64,000 bases of DNA from Cardiocondyla obscurior (lineage: Eukaryota > Arthropoda > Insecta > Hymenoptera > Formicidae): positions 1,406,377 to 1,470,376 of the forward strand of contig NC_091883.1 in assembly GCF_019399895.1 (NCBI RefSeq). The letters are read 5' to 3'. The notes below the pieces were generated by a model. The model was not told the origin of the DNA and ran no database searches. It saw only the letters and a program-made list of their open reading frames with translations. Every line of letters starts with the position of its first letter. The stretch's first letter is position 1. Shown here piece by piece: positions 47,881-59,370 of the stretch. A program made the translations under genes and the position numbers.

Positions 47881-49440
47881 GAATTTATCGGACATTGACA
47901 CGTTATCGGGGAAAAATTATCGGCATTCATCTGCAATTCATTCGGCCCGCTGATAGTATCCTTCCGTTGAATCTTCCGCGTCGTATATCAATCCAAGCTT
48001 TTACCGCTCGTGCAATTGCATACGAGATATAAATTTTGCGAGCAAAGTTTCAATTTGTTACCGGCACACACGCATACATATTCTATTTTAAAAAGTTGGT
48101 TTTGCCCAAGAATAGATAAACTTGTAAGAAAAGAAAAAAGAAAAAGAAAAAAAAAAAGTAAAATTTTAATAAAATAAAATTATATTAAAAAATAGCGCGC
48201 GCATGGTTCGTTCTAGTATTATTAAAATGAATAAATATAATCGAAAAAAAACGAAACAAAAAAAATTATAGAACGTGAATACACGACAATATATAAATGG
48301 CTTTTCTCGTTCATTTTAATCAGGTTTAATTTGACGGCGATTAAATATTAATTAATACTTAACTTTTAATTTTTTATTTTTATATTTAATTGAACCGACG
48401 ACATTTTATTTTACACATTTACACATATATATACACACATGCCCAATTTATGACATATGCATTTATTTTCATTTACACGAGTCTCTTGCACATTCTTATA
48501 TATAAGTTTTGAAATGCAAATTGAAATGACGTTCACACTCGGTTTGCTTGAAAATTACAACTAAGTCTTGGCTCGAGAACCATTACTACCGTCGACTCAC
48601 GACCATTCAGGACGATTCGTCGGGATCCGCGTTTCTTATGCGGAGATTTATTAGCCCAACCGTGTGACGACAAATGCAGCAAACAGAGAAAGTCGGTTAA
48701 GCTGCCAAAATATTATTCCGCGGTATCTCCTGCACTGGCTCTCGAGTTTACGACGTCTATGTTTAAGCGGCTTCACTTATCTAAGGCTCCAACGAGACTA
48801 TGGCCTATGATGGCGGTCTTTTTACTATTCGCAGTCATTTTCGCCACCGTTTCCGTAACGCGAGCATTACGCCAAGGAACGTGAGCTTTGTACTGAACAA
48901 CGCGGAAGAATTTTACTTTATTTTTCGTAATCGATCAGCCCGCTTTTCATTCTATAACGCGCCAAAATCACTTTTTCACAATAACTGATGATGAAATATC
49001 GTGACAGCGAATTACATTTCGGTTGAATACCAGAACATTCCGGTAATCTTACTTAGATCCTTACAAAAATAAGATTAATTGCAACATTTGACATATTGAA
49101 GAATTGCGTGAGGCGGACATTGAAGTGTCAGGTCTGAGCACGCAAAAGAAGCGATTCATCAAGCCAAGCGCAGTCGACTTCGACGGCGCAGGAATTAAGC
49201 GCCGCCACCCCCGGTAAACCTTCCGTCGGGCTAATTCAGCCATTGCCAAGTTTTTCGGCATATCTATTTATCTCTCTGTGAACGAAATCAGCGGGATCTA
49301 TATTAAGTCTCGTAATTTACCAAGTTGCTCCGCGCCGTAATTGTACGCCGTAAATTCAGCCTCTCATTTCATCAACGTAATCTTCCATAGTGCTGAATAC
49401 CAAATTGAAGTTTGTTTAATCCCAGATTGAGATTATTAAC
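47881..49440. other. AT-rich then mixed noncoding DNA
   Basis: A-rich tracts near 48127-48159 and 48244-48266. GC-moderate from about 48540. Short unrecognised frames at 48800-49261. No gene is seen. Confidence 0.6.
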
Positions 49441-49604
49441 AGCATCTTTGGCGCTCTTTCCCCTCCCCCCCTCCCTTACCTTCACTCCGCGCGATACAAC
49501 GAAAGATAGAAGACGATATTCACCCAACTAATTTCGCGCAAACGATACGATTACGGTTTAAGTGTCTTCGCTCCCTTTCTCGGGAAAGATTTTCGTATAC
49601 GCAG

Positions 49605-49645
49605 GTTCGGCGGACTTCAAGGATAAGTTAAAGCACGGGATCAAA
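49605..49645 (+). other. Weak candidate microexon (41 nt)
   Basis: A TATACGCAG acceptor and an AAA|GTGAGT donor bracket 41 nt with one frame open throughout, giving a charged peptide (Ser-Ala-Asp-Phe-Lys-Asp-Lys-Leu). The pyrimidine tract is poor and there is no family match, so this may well be chance. Confidence 0.12.
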
Positions 49646-49830
49646 GTGAGTCCTGTTTGGATCCTCGTGTCGGTCTTCCCCATAGTCGTGTCGCCGGAAA
49701 ACACGGCGGATGTAACCGAGGCGACGGACGGTTCCGGCAGCGCGCGCGAAAGTTAATCAATTCCAGTCGCGACGGTGTTTCCGCAGACTTAATTCGTGCC
49801 CCGAGTACAGCGAAGCGCGAGGCCCGTGTT

Positions 49831-49883
49831 CTCTCTCTCTATCTCTCTTTCTCTCTCTTTCTCTATTTCTCGTCTCCTCCTTT
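49831..49883 (+). repeat. (CT)n imperfect microsatellite
   Basis: CT units with A and TT interruptions inside a pyrimidine-rich island. Confidence 0.9.
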
Positions 49884-50900
49884 CTAGGCTGACTTTCCCA
49901 TTATTATCCGGCATATACGGAGGGTAGACGCGTACCACAAGGGAGTCTGGTGCCGCGAGGAATCTTCCAAGGATGAGACGGTAGCCCCCGTCCGCCGAAC
50001 CGTCTCCTTCTCTTTCTCTTCTCATCCCTCATCCCCCTCGTCGCCCCCGTCGTCTCTACCACACACCCCCGCGGTTCTCCTCCACCCTTCCGTCACGGCC
50101 CTCGTCGTAGCAACTTTGTTCTCCGGAGAAATTCCCCGAAGCGCTATCTACATATTTGATGTCGCCTCGTCCACTCCGCTAATGCTTCTCGTTAGAAACT
50201 TACCGCTTACCTGCGTCCCGCGCTGCTCATTCGCCCTTCGCTTCCCTGCTTTCTCTTACATCCCTCTCGCCATCCGGTGGCGGCTCCTTTGCGCGTCTCT
50301 CGCAACGTGACTGCGCCACATGTCTGGAGAACAGCGTGATACCGCTCGATCTAGCGAGCTAACCGTCGGAATATCGCAATTTCAAGACCGTTGGTCGCGA
50401 CGACGATGCGAATAAATAAAGCGAGATATCAGGTGGCGGCAGAGAAAAAGCCCCTCCGTCCTCTTACTTTTTCATCGTTCCGCGAAAAGAGCGAGCGCGG
50501 TATCTTTTCACCGGTAAAAGCACGTACTGCGCTCAACATTTGACTTCGTTGGTAACTTACTTTCAATTTACTAGCCGCCTCACCCGTAACGACTTTTCGC
50601 TAGTTAGCAACGCGGATTACCGATACATCCCGACACCCTTTACAATCAGCCTCGAATCGCGCACCCGCGCACATCGCATTACGCGGTATTACTAACCGGG
50701 GACTGGTCTAATTCAAACTTCCCACCGAATAGTGGAATTAGTTAATATGTAAAGCAGCCGCAGCCGCGAATCTCAGGAATTCTCTGTCGTCGCGAGAGAT
50801 CTACGTTTACATCTTACTTATACTTCAAACTTTCCCGAGACCGCCCCACCGCGCTCTGACATAACTCTTGCATATTACTTACGTCTGCTAAAGAATAATA

Positions 50901-51540
50901 AATACACTTCCCTGACAAGTTACGAAACGGAGATTGCGCTTTAATCCTTTTGCCATCTAGTTTTCATTATGATAAATGTACTCTCTTCTTATTTCGCGCA
51001 AGCATACGAAACCACTCCTTGTTGCGAGATATATCGCGGCCGGTGTGCTTCTGATCTTGAAATTAAATACCGATGCTAATGCGAAATAATATTCTCAAAT
51101 CGCCACTGCTATTAATTTATATCTCGATAATAATCTAGACTTTTTTTTAATGAATTTATTTTTAATACGTTTCAATCTGTGAATTGAAAATCGGCAAGTG
51201 ACACGGCAATCTGTTTCATAAACGAATGGGTTGAATAAAAATGCTTGAATTAAATTGAATTAAATCAACAACAGCTAGTGTTGCGTAGGCAAATTTAGAA
51301 AAGTGACTCGAACGCGAATTATTCCTAAAATTTAAAACTTTTTTAATTAATAATAATATTAGATTAAAAGCGTTAAAAAACACACAAACACATTTTTTTC
51401 TCTCTCTTTCTTTAATATTTTTTAAAATATTTTTGATCACCGTATTTTTACTGATACATTATTTTTAAAAACGAGCTACGAAATAATTTTTCACTCGAGC
51501 ACAATTCTAGCATACGTCTATTATTACGAAGTTAACAAGC
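50901..51540. other. AT-rich noncoding DNA
   Basis: T-rich patches near 51142-51165 and 51391-51445. There is no gene-like structure. Confidence 0.65.
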
Positions 51541-52530
51541 GATTTGTATCGATTGATATTCCGGTGTTCCGTTTCGTGAGAAGATGTCACGCGAAGAGCA
51601 GGTCTTGTGCTTATCGAAGTCAGTCAATCGGCGAAACTAGGCCACGCACGGAGAGCGTCACCTCTGTGACGCGGGGATCGAAATTAGCTCGCAAACGAAC
51701 CTAGAAAGTATTCGCCGCGAAAGACGGGGGGAGAGAATTGTGAAATAAAGGCGGACGGGAATATAGAACTAGCTGACTGGTACAACGTGCTGAATCAAAC
51801 TAAGCGTAACGCATTGGGGTGAACAGGCAGCGAGGGAGCGAGTGTAACGAGAGTAAAGACTGTGGGATATCGAGAGGGAAAGGGCCGGCGATGGAACGAC
51901 GGGTTAGGTGAAAGGGACGAAAGGGGATAGAATGGCAGATAGCGGGTGAGGCAGGGCGGATGCTTCGGGATCGGTGAAGTATAGGAGCCAGAAAAGGGAT
52001 GCGCCTCTCAGCAGCTTTCCCCCGCAAGATGAAGCGAAGCTTGCGGAAGGAAAGGGGTGCAAAGGAGTTGCGCGCGGGGCGAGCGAGGCAACGTAAGACG
52101 GAACGGGATAGGACAGAGAGGGCAAGAGGCGACGAGAAAGACGTAGCCCCGGATCGCGTCGTCGGGCAACGGAGAACTTGGATATACCTCACCGTGTCAT
52201 CAGCTCTCCTCCTTGCCGAATGGAACAGCGTCTGCGGAACGAGCGAGCGAAACCCGACACGTCAGACGCGCTTCCACTTAACGGAATGGAATTTGTCAAC
52301 GCTTGCCTCGACGTCAAATAAAATTCAAATAAGACGAGGGTCAGCCAAGGCGATTCGCTCGCCCGCTTTGCTTTCGCCCGACCAATTTAAGCCGAGCGGC
52401 GTTAAGCACTTTCACGTCACGGACCTCGTTCTCTTTTGCGAGGGAAGAGGGACGAGTGTCAATTGATCGAAACGTCGCGGCGGTCTTGAATAAGCAACGT
52501 GACACCCGAAACAAAACTATTACACGTCTA
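51541..52530. other. CpG-containing, purine-rich island
   Basis: From about 51830 to 52150 the plus strand is strongly purine-rich. A 155-codon plus frame (51999-52466) and a 130-codon minus frame (51800-52192) overlap with mirror-image biased composition and no domain. Promoter or untranslated exon is possible but unsupported by paired splice or initiator signals. Confidence 0.45.
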
Positions 52531-54280
52531 CGCGCCGCGCGTGAGGAGGCGCCGCTTTTACTGTCGCGTTATCCTATTTGATAAACAATACAACAAGCGT
52601 GTCAAATGTAGTTTGCACAGGCGGAGTTCATGAAACTATAAATACATGCTATTTCGAGCAATTAAATAGTGCATCGTGGTAATTAGCCGTCTACCATAAA
52701 GCCTTTTCTCTTTGTAGGATAATCACTTTGGGATGCGGCGCGTTCCGTTATTCGTCGGCGGCTCTTAGCCTGCTTCCAGGAGAAATTTTAATTAGCAAGT
52801 AGACATCTTAGCATCGAAGCAGGCAGGCGGACTATTAATTTCCTTCTCGTCGTCTATAAATGTTTAACTTTCTTTGTTCGACAAACAACCGACGTTTTCT
52901 TAGAGATTTTCATCGTTTTATTCCCCCGCGCTTTGAGCTCTTTAACAAAACTAAATAAAAATGGCCGGTTTAGCTGCAAATCAATTGTTTGCAGGTGCTG
53001 AAATTAGAGCGGCATGATTATACAGAGACAAAATTTATTTGCCGAGTAATTAAATTAAAATTTGATATAATTAGGGTATAATTAAACGTGAGATAATATT
53101 AATCTTGGCAGAGGGAAATATATATGAAGAATATTCAATATATAAATATATTATATACAATTTAACGTATACATGCTATATCGTTATACGTTTTATATTA
53201 AAGCGCACTCTCTTTTTCGTATTCGCATTCTTTACATAATTACGTTGAGGAAATTACATTACTTCATCATGTCTGGCTCGAGACATAAAAGCCTTACCTT
53301 TAAACGAGGAGAACGGTTGACCCGTGTGCGTTTATGTTTAATATTCGGCGATTTCGTCCACTTCAGAGAAAATTTCATCCCTCCTTACGGGAAGATTAAA
53401 AAGGAGATAAAAGAAGCGAGCGCGACGGCCCTTTATATCGTAAAAAATTCCACGCCGTTACGGAGATACCGTAATCATTAAGTTAAATATTCTCGGCGCA
53501 CTGTTAATAAAGAAACCAATATGCCCGGCGAGATTCATTAAAAATCCATCGGGAGGAATTAAGAAACTTAGCCGTGGGGTGACGGCGCGCGAGTAATATT
53601 TTTCAAGACGGTTTTGCGTTCTTTGTTTCCCCGTTTGCGCGTTTCCCCGTGAAGGAGATACTAGATCGCAATATTCCACAGTATCGCCACGAACCCGTGG
53701 ATGGTAAACGGCTCCCTTTTTGCGCCGTTGAAAGAAGAAACGTGAGTCGCGGGGACGGGAGTTTCATCGAGGGCTGGAGGGCTGCATTCAGACTCTTGAA
53801 GTATATATCCCGCGGCTTTGACATCGGGAGAACTAACGAGAGGGCATTCCGAGGCCCGGCTCGAGGAAGTTTATTTTCTTAATGCCGTCCGCGACATTAG
53901 TCTTCCCGGTTCGTGAAATCGTGAATCCCGTATTCGAAGGATTTAATTGAGAACGATATTTGCCATTTGATTTTTCGTTCGTCGCGCTATCTTACTCTTC
54001 AGAGATATGATTCGGTTTTGCGAATTTTAGATGACAATTTTGATATATGTTTAATGAAGCAAATCAAGCATTGATTAACATAACGTGATTGCTGTTGGAA
54101 GAAAAAAAAAAAAAAGAAATTTATTGGAATTATTAATTAAATTATATCGATTAGGATTTCATATTATTTCGTTTACTGTCGTGATCTTTGTTAACTCGCA
54201 GCTTAACGTTAACGCAAATCCCAAATGCACACGTCTGCCGATAATAAAGACAAATAGAGGTAGCCTAGGCCGTTAACCTC
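52531..54280. other. Mixed noncoding DNA
   Basis: AT-rich around 53000-53200, GC-moderate at 53540-53900, A tract near 54101-54115. Short opposite-strand frames at 53458-53882 are unrecognised. A minus-strand donor-like AAAG|GTAAGG lies near 53297 without a partner. Confidence 0.55.
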
Positions 54281-54590
54281 CTCATTTGCACCGCTTTGAT
54301 CCACCCCTACTTTCCGGGCAGACAGCAGCAGCAGCAACAGCCGATGGTTGTTCCCCTCGACGTCGGCTCATCATCTCCCGACGATCCAATCGATTTCGAA
54401 ACACCCCTTCATTTGATGCTAACTAATGTCCCTGCCTCTCTCCCCCTATACCCCGCGATGCGATACAAAACGGATCCGACGATAACCAGATTGGTTTGCA
54501 TAAATAATTGCGTACATATTACCAAGGACGCGCGCGCTAATCAGTACGCGCAAGGCGTAAACGCACGTGTAACACATAAACCGTAACCCG
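54281..54590 (+). other. Open frame with Gln run, uncertain
   Basis: A plus-strand open frame of about 96 codons (54296-54586) starts at a non-ATG codon in the frame as scored. It encodes a six-Gln run from CAGCAGCAGCAGCAACAG, then a Pro/Asp/Ser-rich stretch (for example SSSPDDPIDFETP). Trans-activation-type regions of insect transcription factors can look like this. The acceptor-like GGGCAGACAG before the Gln run is weak and no donor is obvious. I recognise no family; chance is more likely. Confidence 0.12.
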
Positions 54591-55680
54591 ATGATTACAT
54601 GACGGCTGTATAAAATTGTTTTCGGAGCGCAAACACGGCATACTTAAATTCCCGCAAATTAAGTGCGACAAACGTGCGCGTTTGTAAAATTTCCTTCGTA
54701 CGTTCGTAATTATAAATATAAATGTTGCAATACGCGCGCAGTTACCGACGATTGTAAATTGCTGGAAATGATAGGTCTCTCGCGAACTAAGTATTTTAAG
54801 ATAATGCCGGATAATTAGCGGAGCTCGTGTCGCCCGGTCGAATTCGCATTTATCTTATTTTTCCAGATTTTTAATTTAAAAATATATAAGTATCGCGATA
54901 TTGATACTAAATATTAAAAGCTTATTAATCAAATGGTTGTTTCTTTTGCGAGTTTCGTTTAAATGAGGTCGATTGGAAATTAAAACTCATCGCTTCGAAA
55001 TATAGTTGATAATATTAACGTATAAATATTTGAGGAAAAAACATTTTTTTTTTTTTTGTTAAAAAGAAAATTGTTGAAAAATTGTGTGTTAAAAAATTTA
55101 TTATTATATTCGGCACGATTTATTAATATTTATACGTTATAGAAAATTAATTTGCGAGCGTAAAGCATATAATATAAAGCAAACGCCGCACAGCCGCAAG
55201 TAGTTAACATTAATGCAGAAATAACCATCTAAAAGGTGCACGTTGAAGGAAGGTAATGTTGGGCACTTGTGAGTGGCAACGTCATTACTTCTTTGCCTCC
55301 AAAAAGACGATATAATGCAAATATAATGATAATTACCTAAATTTACATCATAAAATTATTACAGTTTTAGTTTCTTACAATTTCTTAATTAATATATGCA
55401 CTTGAAGCGTGCCGTTGAATATTTCTGACGAAACGATAAATTACACTGGGATTCAGTGTCGAAGATTGCGTCAATAATTCAGTCAAAATAGTGTCCGCGA
55501 AAGTGTAGCGGGCAACAAATGTAGAGAGATAAAAGATACGACATTCGCATTCGGGAAATTTATTCGAAAAAAAGGCAGGAAGAAAATGAGAAAGAGAGAC
55601 TCATTTATCGCTCGAACAACCGGCTGAGCGCGTAGACTACTGACAATACCCGTGACTACTGACAATGCGAGAGCTCGAAT
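54591..55680. other. AT-rich noncoding DNA
   Basis: T tract near 55046-55058. The 13-bp word GACTACTGACAAT occurs at 55635-55647 and again at 55654-55666. No gene is seen. Confidence 0.6.
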
Positions 55681-56180
55681 GCGAGAGGCGCGAGAATATC
55701 CGGCCGAGCGGAATTGCGGGAGAACGCGCGACGATTCGTTTTAACGACCGTTAACGCGAGGAATGGAGAACGCGATGTTACACTTGACGATCGTTAGAAC
55801 TTAACGAAATCTCGCCGCCCTTTTCGCGGGGAACGTATGGGGGTAGTATGTTACACGGCGGGCGAGCTTTTCGCCCCCGTCGCGTATACACGCCTCCAGA
55901 TCCGCGCCGGGCACCCCCAGATCGACACGAGGGGACAGAGACGCGGCGGTAATTGCGTTCTCACTTAACGCAACTGCCGCGCAGCTGCCGGACGAATTGA
56001 GTCCTCCCCCTGTTTTCCAATTTTCGCCCGTGCTATAACGGGAACGGGCCTGACTAGCCACGTCAATCATGAAAAAGGTTCGCGGGGAGCCTCGGGATCG
56101 TCGACACGATTTCGAGAATGCATTTCGCATTCATACGGAAATTTCTCGCTCGCGAATAGGTATCCGGGAGCGGCTACGAT
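55681..56180. other. CpG-rich island
   Basis: A short CpG-rich stretch with a 109-codon minus-strand frame (55801-56130) and no recognisable domain. No clear promoter elements. Confidence 0.45.
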
Positions 56181-57780
56181 AATTTCAGTTGTTACGAAGT
56201 GTACTTTTCCAAAGATACAGTTTGTACGTTGAAAATAATGCATCGTCGTAATTAATATGTATTTTACATCGCCGACAACATGTAAATAACTGGATAAATT
56301 TTACTTTGCGCAATTATTTAATTTGATAATTGTTTCACTCTTAGCTTATTTATACAGCTTGATGTTCACTGAAACAAACAATTTATTGCATATGAATGAA
56401 AAGTGGAAAAATTATTATTTGCCGTTCGCATCCAATCATTTGGTGAAATTTATGGTAAATGAAAAAGTTTAGAATTTATTTAATTTTGCGTTTGTGTGGG
56501 TTTTTTTCTCTCTCTTTTTTTTTTTTTTTTTTTTACCAATCATAATTATTGAGTTAATATTTTTGGAACATGATGCAATTTTACAAGATCTAATTGAGTC
56601 TCAGAAATTCATTTAAAATTTCATCTAAAACTTTATTTTTGCAACTAATTCAATTATTTCTATGCTGAAAGTTCGTGTTTCCTATCGTGTTCTGGTTTTG
56701 TCCCTTTCTCAGAGTCTATGAAGTTCTCCATTATTTTAATTGAAATTTGAAAACTAAAAATCCGATAGGAATTTAAATTGTTAGTAGTTCGTTACCCATT
56801 TTTTATCTATCTAAAATGGAACAGATGGAAACGGTCGTTGAATCGCTGTTGAAAGTTATTCGAATCGTGCCAAGTACCTTCAACGTACGACAGCATAAAT
56901 TTCATGAAGTGCGTTTTTACAACGTACATAATAAATTACGTGTACATTTTGTTACTTCACTTTTTTTTTTTACTTTAACTTTTACAATTTCGACGTACGG
57001 TCTATGTACAACGCAACCGCCGATAAACAAATACTATGTTAGATATATGTTTGCGCAATATAATAGAAATTCGGGGACTAGAAGCCGCGTGTAGCTCGGG
57101 AAGAAAGAATCTGGCGGGATGAAAAGCGTCAAAGCGGAAATACCGCGGCAAAATCTGTTTGCCGAAAATTGACAAAGCGTATTCGGGCAAAGCAGACGAA
57201 TCGATATCTACTGTCGAGAAAATTAATATACGCTCATTGCAACGGCGTAGTAATGGCAGTAATGATCGTGGCCGTATGTACAATAGGCTCACGGTAGCCA
57301 TCGTAAATTAGTTCACCTAAAGTGCAATGCATAATTAAGCGAGTAGCATAAATGACTCGCGCATTGCGATCGGACAAATTAGCCACGTATAACAAAGTCA
57401 TCCGTGAATCATTACGAAATTTCTATCTTGACATTCGCGATTGTATTTGATGCTTCAACTAAACGGTTTTCTAATTGAAACAATATATCGCAGATATCAC
57501 GCGATCCAAGCGCAGTTCATTCGATCGTGAAGTGAAAACGCTACGTCGCGGGACGTTTTTCAGCAAATTTATTTTTATATCTCATTACATTAAAATAATA
57601 CGATCTTCTTTAATAGAAATTAATTTTTTAAAACAACTTTGGATTTATTTGCGACGGCTTCTGAATTAACTTTCCATTTTCTTTAATAGAAATTAAATTT
57701 TAAAATTAAAAACTTTAAATTTATTACGTGACTTACTTCTAAATTAACTCTTAAGCTAATAAATTATTTTCCTCGTATGT
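56181..57780. other. AT-rich noncoding stretch
   Basis: T tracts at about 56503-56535 and 56960-56972. The ATG-initiated frame at 56816-57094 (92 codons) turns hydrophobic and low in complexity and matches nothing I know. No gene is supported. Confidence 0.6.
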
Positions 57781-57900
57781 CATAGTATCCTGCCAGGGAA
57801 AATGCATCCCCTCGGTTTCAGGCCAATGACCTAAACCAGAGGCGGATCGAGGGTCACAATCAGGGTAATTGTGACTCGGGAACGAAAGTATTGCAAGAAT
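57781..57900. promoter_or_regulatory. Compact palindromic element with nuclear-receptor-like site
   Basis: AGGCCAATGACCT (57820-57832) matches the one-base-spaced inverted ecdysone-receptor/USP consensus (A/G)G(G/T)TCAnTGA(A/C)C(C/T) at all positions but one. GGTTT and AAACC words extend the symmetry. At 57853-57875 GTCACAAT and ATTGTGAC form a perfect 8-bp-arm hairpin with a 7-bp loop. CAGAGGCGGATCGAGGG (57837-57853) resembles a hAT-type transposon end. Several motifs in 60 bp make a mobile-element remnant or a regulatory site plausible. Confidence 0.3.
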
Positions 57901-58260
57901 ACGTATATAGATATTTTATATTTAATTTATATAATTTCTTGTTGAATATTAAAATAACAATTCAATAATTACTTTTTTTGCTGTAACGTAGTATCGTTGC
58001 GTGCGTTTCATTAAAAAGGATAAATAGAATTATCTTGCATAAAATTACTGTATTAAAAAGTTATGTCGCGCAACAGAAGAGCTAAAGGAAGATCGTTTTC
58101 ATCTAACAGGCAGGGATCGGAGCAAAGAATGAAAAAGAACCGTGTTCATCTCTCTCGCGAAAGCTTGAAATGACTGAAACGCGAGCGCGCGAATTCAGAG
58201 TAAAACAATAATTTTTTTTCTGTCCCTTTTTCTCTCTCTCTCTCTCTCTTTCTATTTCGT
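57901..58260. other. AT-rich noncoding DNA ending in (CT)n
   Basis: AT-rich with a (CT)n run at 58231-58252. No gene is seen. Confidence 0.6.
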
Positions 58261-59370
58261 ACCCGTCGTCCGGTGCGGTTCTTCAACATTGCGTGCGCAA
58301 AATTATTAACAGTCGGACGAGCGAAACGTAAAAAGCGACGTTAAGACTGCCATTTAATTATCCCGACAGAGCCGGAACACACGAACTCGAGTAAAACCTC
58401 GGACTATTCACGCAGTGCGTATTTACGCTCTATTTGCCAGAGAGGCAGGCAGGCGAGAGAAGGATTCTGCTGGAAGCAGTATGGTGTATCAAGTCCTTGC
58501 CGCCGCCGTCCACCAATGCCAGATTCATTCCATTTGAAGGTCTGTTACCGAGCGAGAGATACGCAGGGTACGACCCGCGATAAATCCCGTAATCCACCGT
58601 GTCGCGTTAGGAATACAGATCTTCTCTCGTAGCGGCGACGGCGTCGGCGACGTCGACGGCGACGGCGACGCTATGCGCATCGACGCGAGAGGGACCGGGA
58701 CGAGCGCCAGGCGTAACGTAACGCTGGAGGAGAAAGATTGCACTTTTTTATTAGGACCCGGGGGGGGACGCGGAAGAGGGTAAGGACCCAGCGGAGAACG
58801 GCCTCGATCTTCCACGCAACGTAACGCGAACAAATTACACGTCCCGCAAACTCCCCGGGCGCGCGTACACACGCATTCTCGCGGACGATGTGCACGTGCG
58901 TGTACGAACGCGCACCCTCGAACGCGACGGCGAACTTACGCACACTTCGGCACGTTCTCCTTTTTTTTTCTTGCACACGATGAGGCTTTTCCCCGTCACG
59001 TGTAGTAATACACTTTTACGTCGTACTTGCGAGGGGACCGCGACCCCTATCCCGCCTCGTCAACCCCCCCCCTTCCCCTCGTCCGTTCCGTCCCGCCGGA
59101 TGATCCCGCCGATTCGATACGCTCCGACCTTCGAAATCGTCGAATCGTTCCTCCGAAACCAGCGGGATATCTGGCTTCGACCCCTCGCTCGACCCGCACG
59201 ATCGAAGGCTTCCTCGCGAGGATTCCTTTTCACAGTTAGGTTTGCAAAACCCGACGCGGCTGAAGAATTTACGACTGATTCAGGGTCGCGCTCCACCCCT
59301 GCGACCCTCGACGCGCGAGTACTCGTCCGGGCGAATAAATCGCGAAAGCTCTTTTAAATACAAAACGATC
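58261..59370. other. CpG-rich island, longest in the right half
   Basis: Overlapping frames of 155 codons (58890-59357 plus), 115 codons (58525-58872 minus) and 101 codons (58671-58976 minus) have no recognisable domain. C runs at 59064-59078 and a G run at 58760-58767 are present. A GGCGAC hexamer stretch lies at 58631-58671. The composition suits a promoter or unmethylated island; direction is undetermined. Confidence 0.45.
58631..58671. repeat. GGCGAC-type hexamer repeat
   Basis: GGCGAC/GTCGGC words repeat with interruptions. Similar to 9281-9313. Confidence 0.65.

Larger units (their letters stand above)
49441..50900. other. CpG-containing, pyrimidine-rich island
   Basis: The plus strand from about 49800 to 50300 is pyrimidine-rich, including (CT)n at 49831-49883 and C runs at 49460-49475 (quadruplex-capable on the minus strand). 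A minus-strand donor-like GACGCAG|GTAAGC (GT near 50213) could end an exon transcribed leftward from the island. No matching acceptor was found. No coding domain. Confidence 0.4.

Noticed and set aside
51999..52466. 155-codon plus-strand frame
   Set aside because: Low-complexity Arg/Lys/Glu half followed by unrelated sequence, with a 130-codon frame on the other strand over the same DNA.
58890..59357. 155-codon plus-strand frame
   Set aside because: It sits in a CpG island where stops are rare; Pro/Arg/Ser-rich with no domain.
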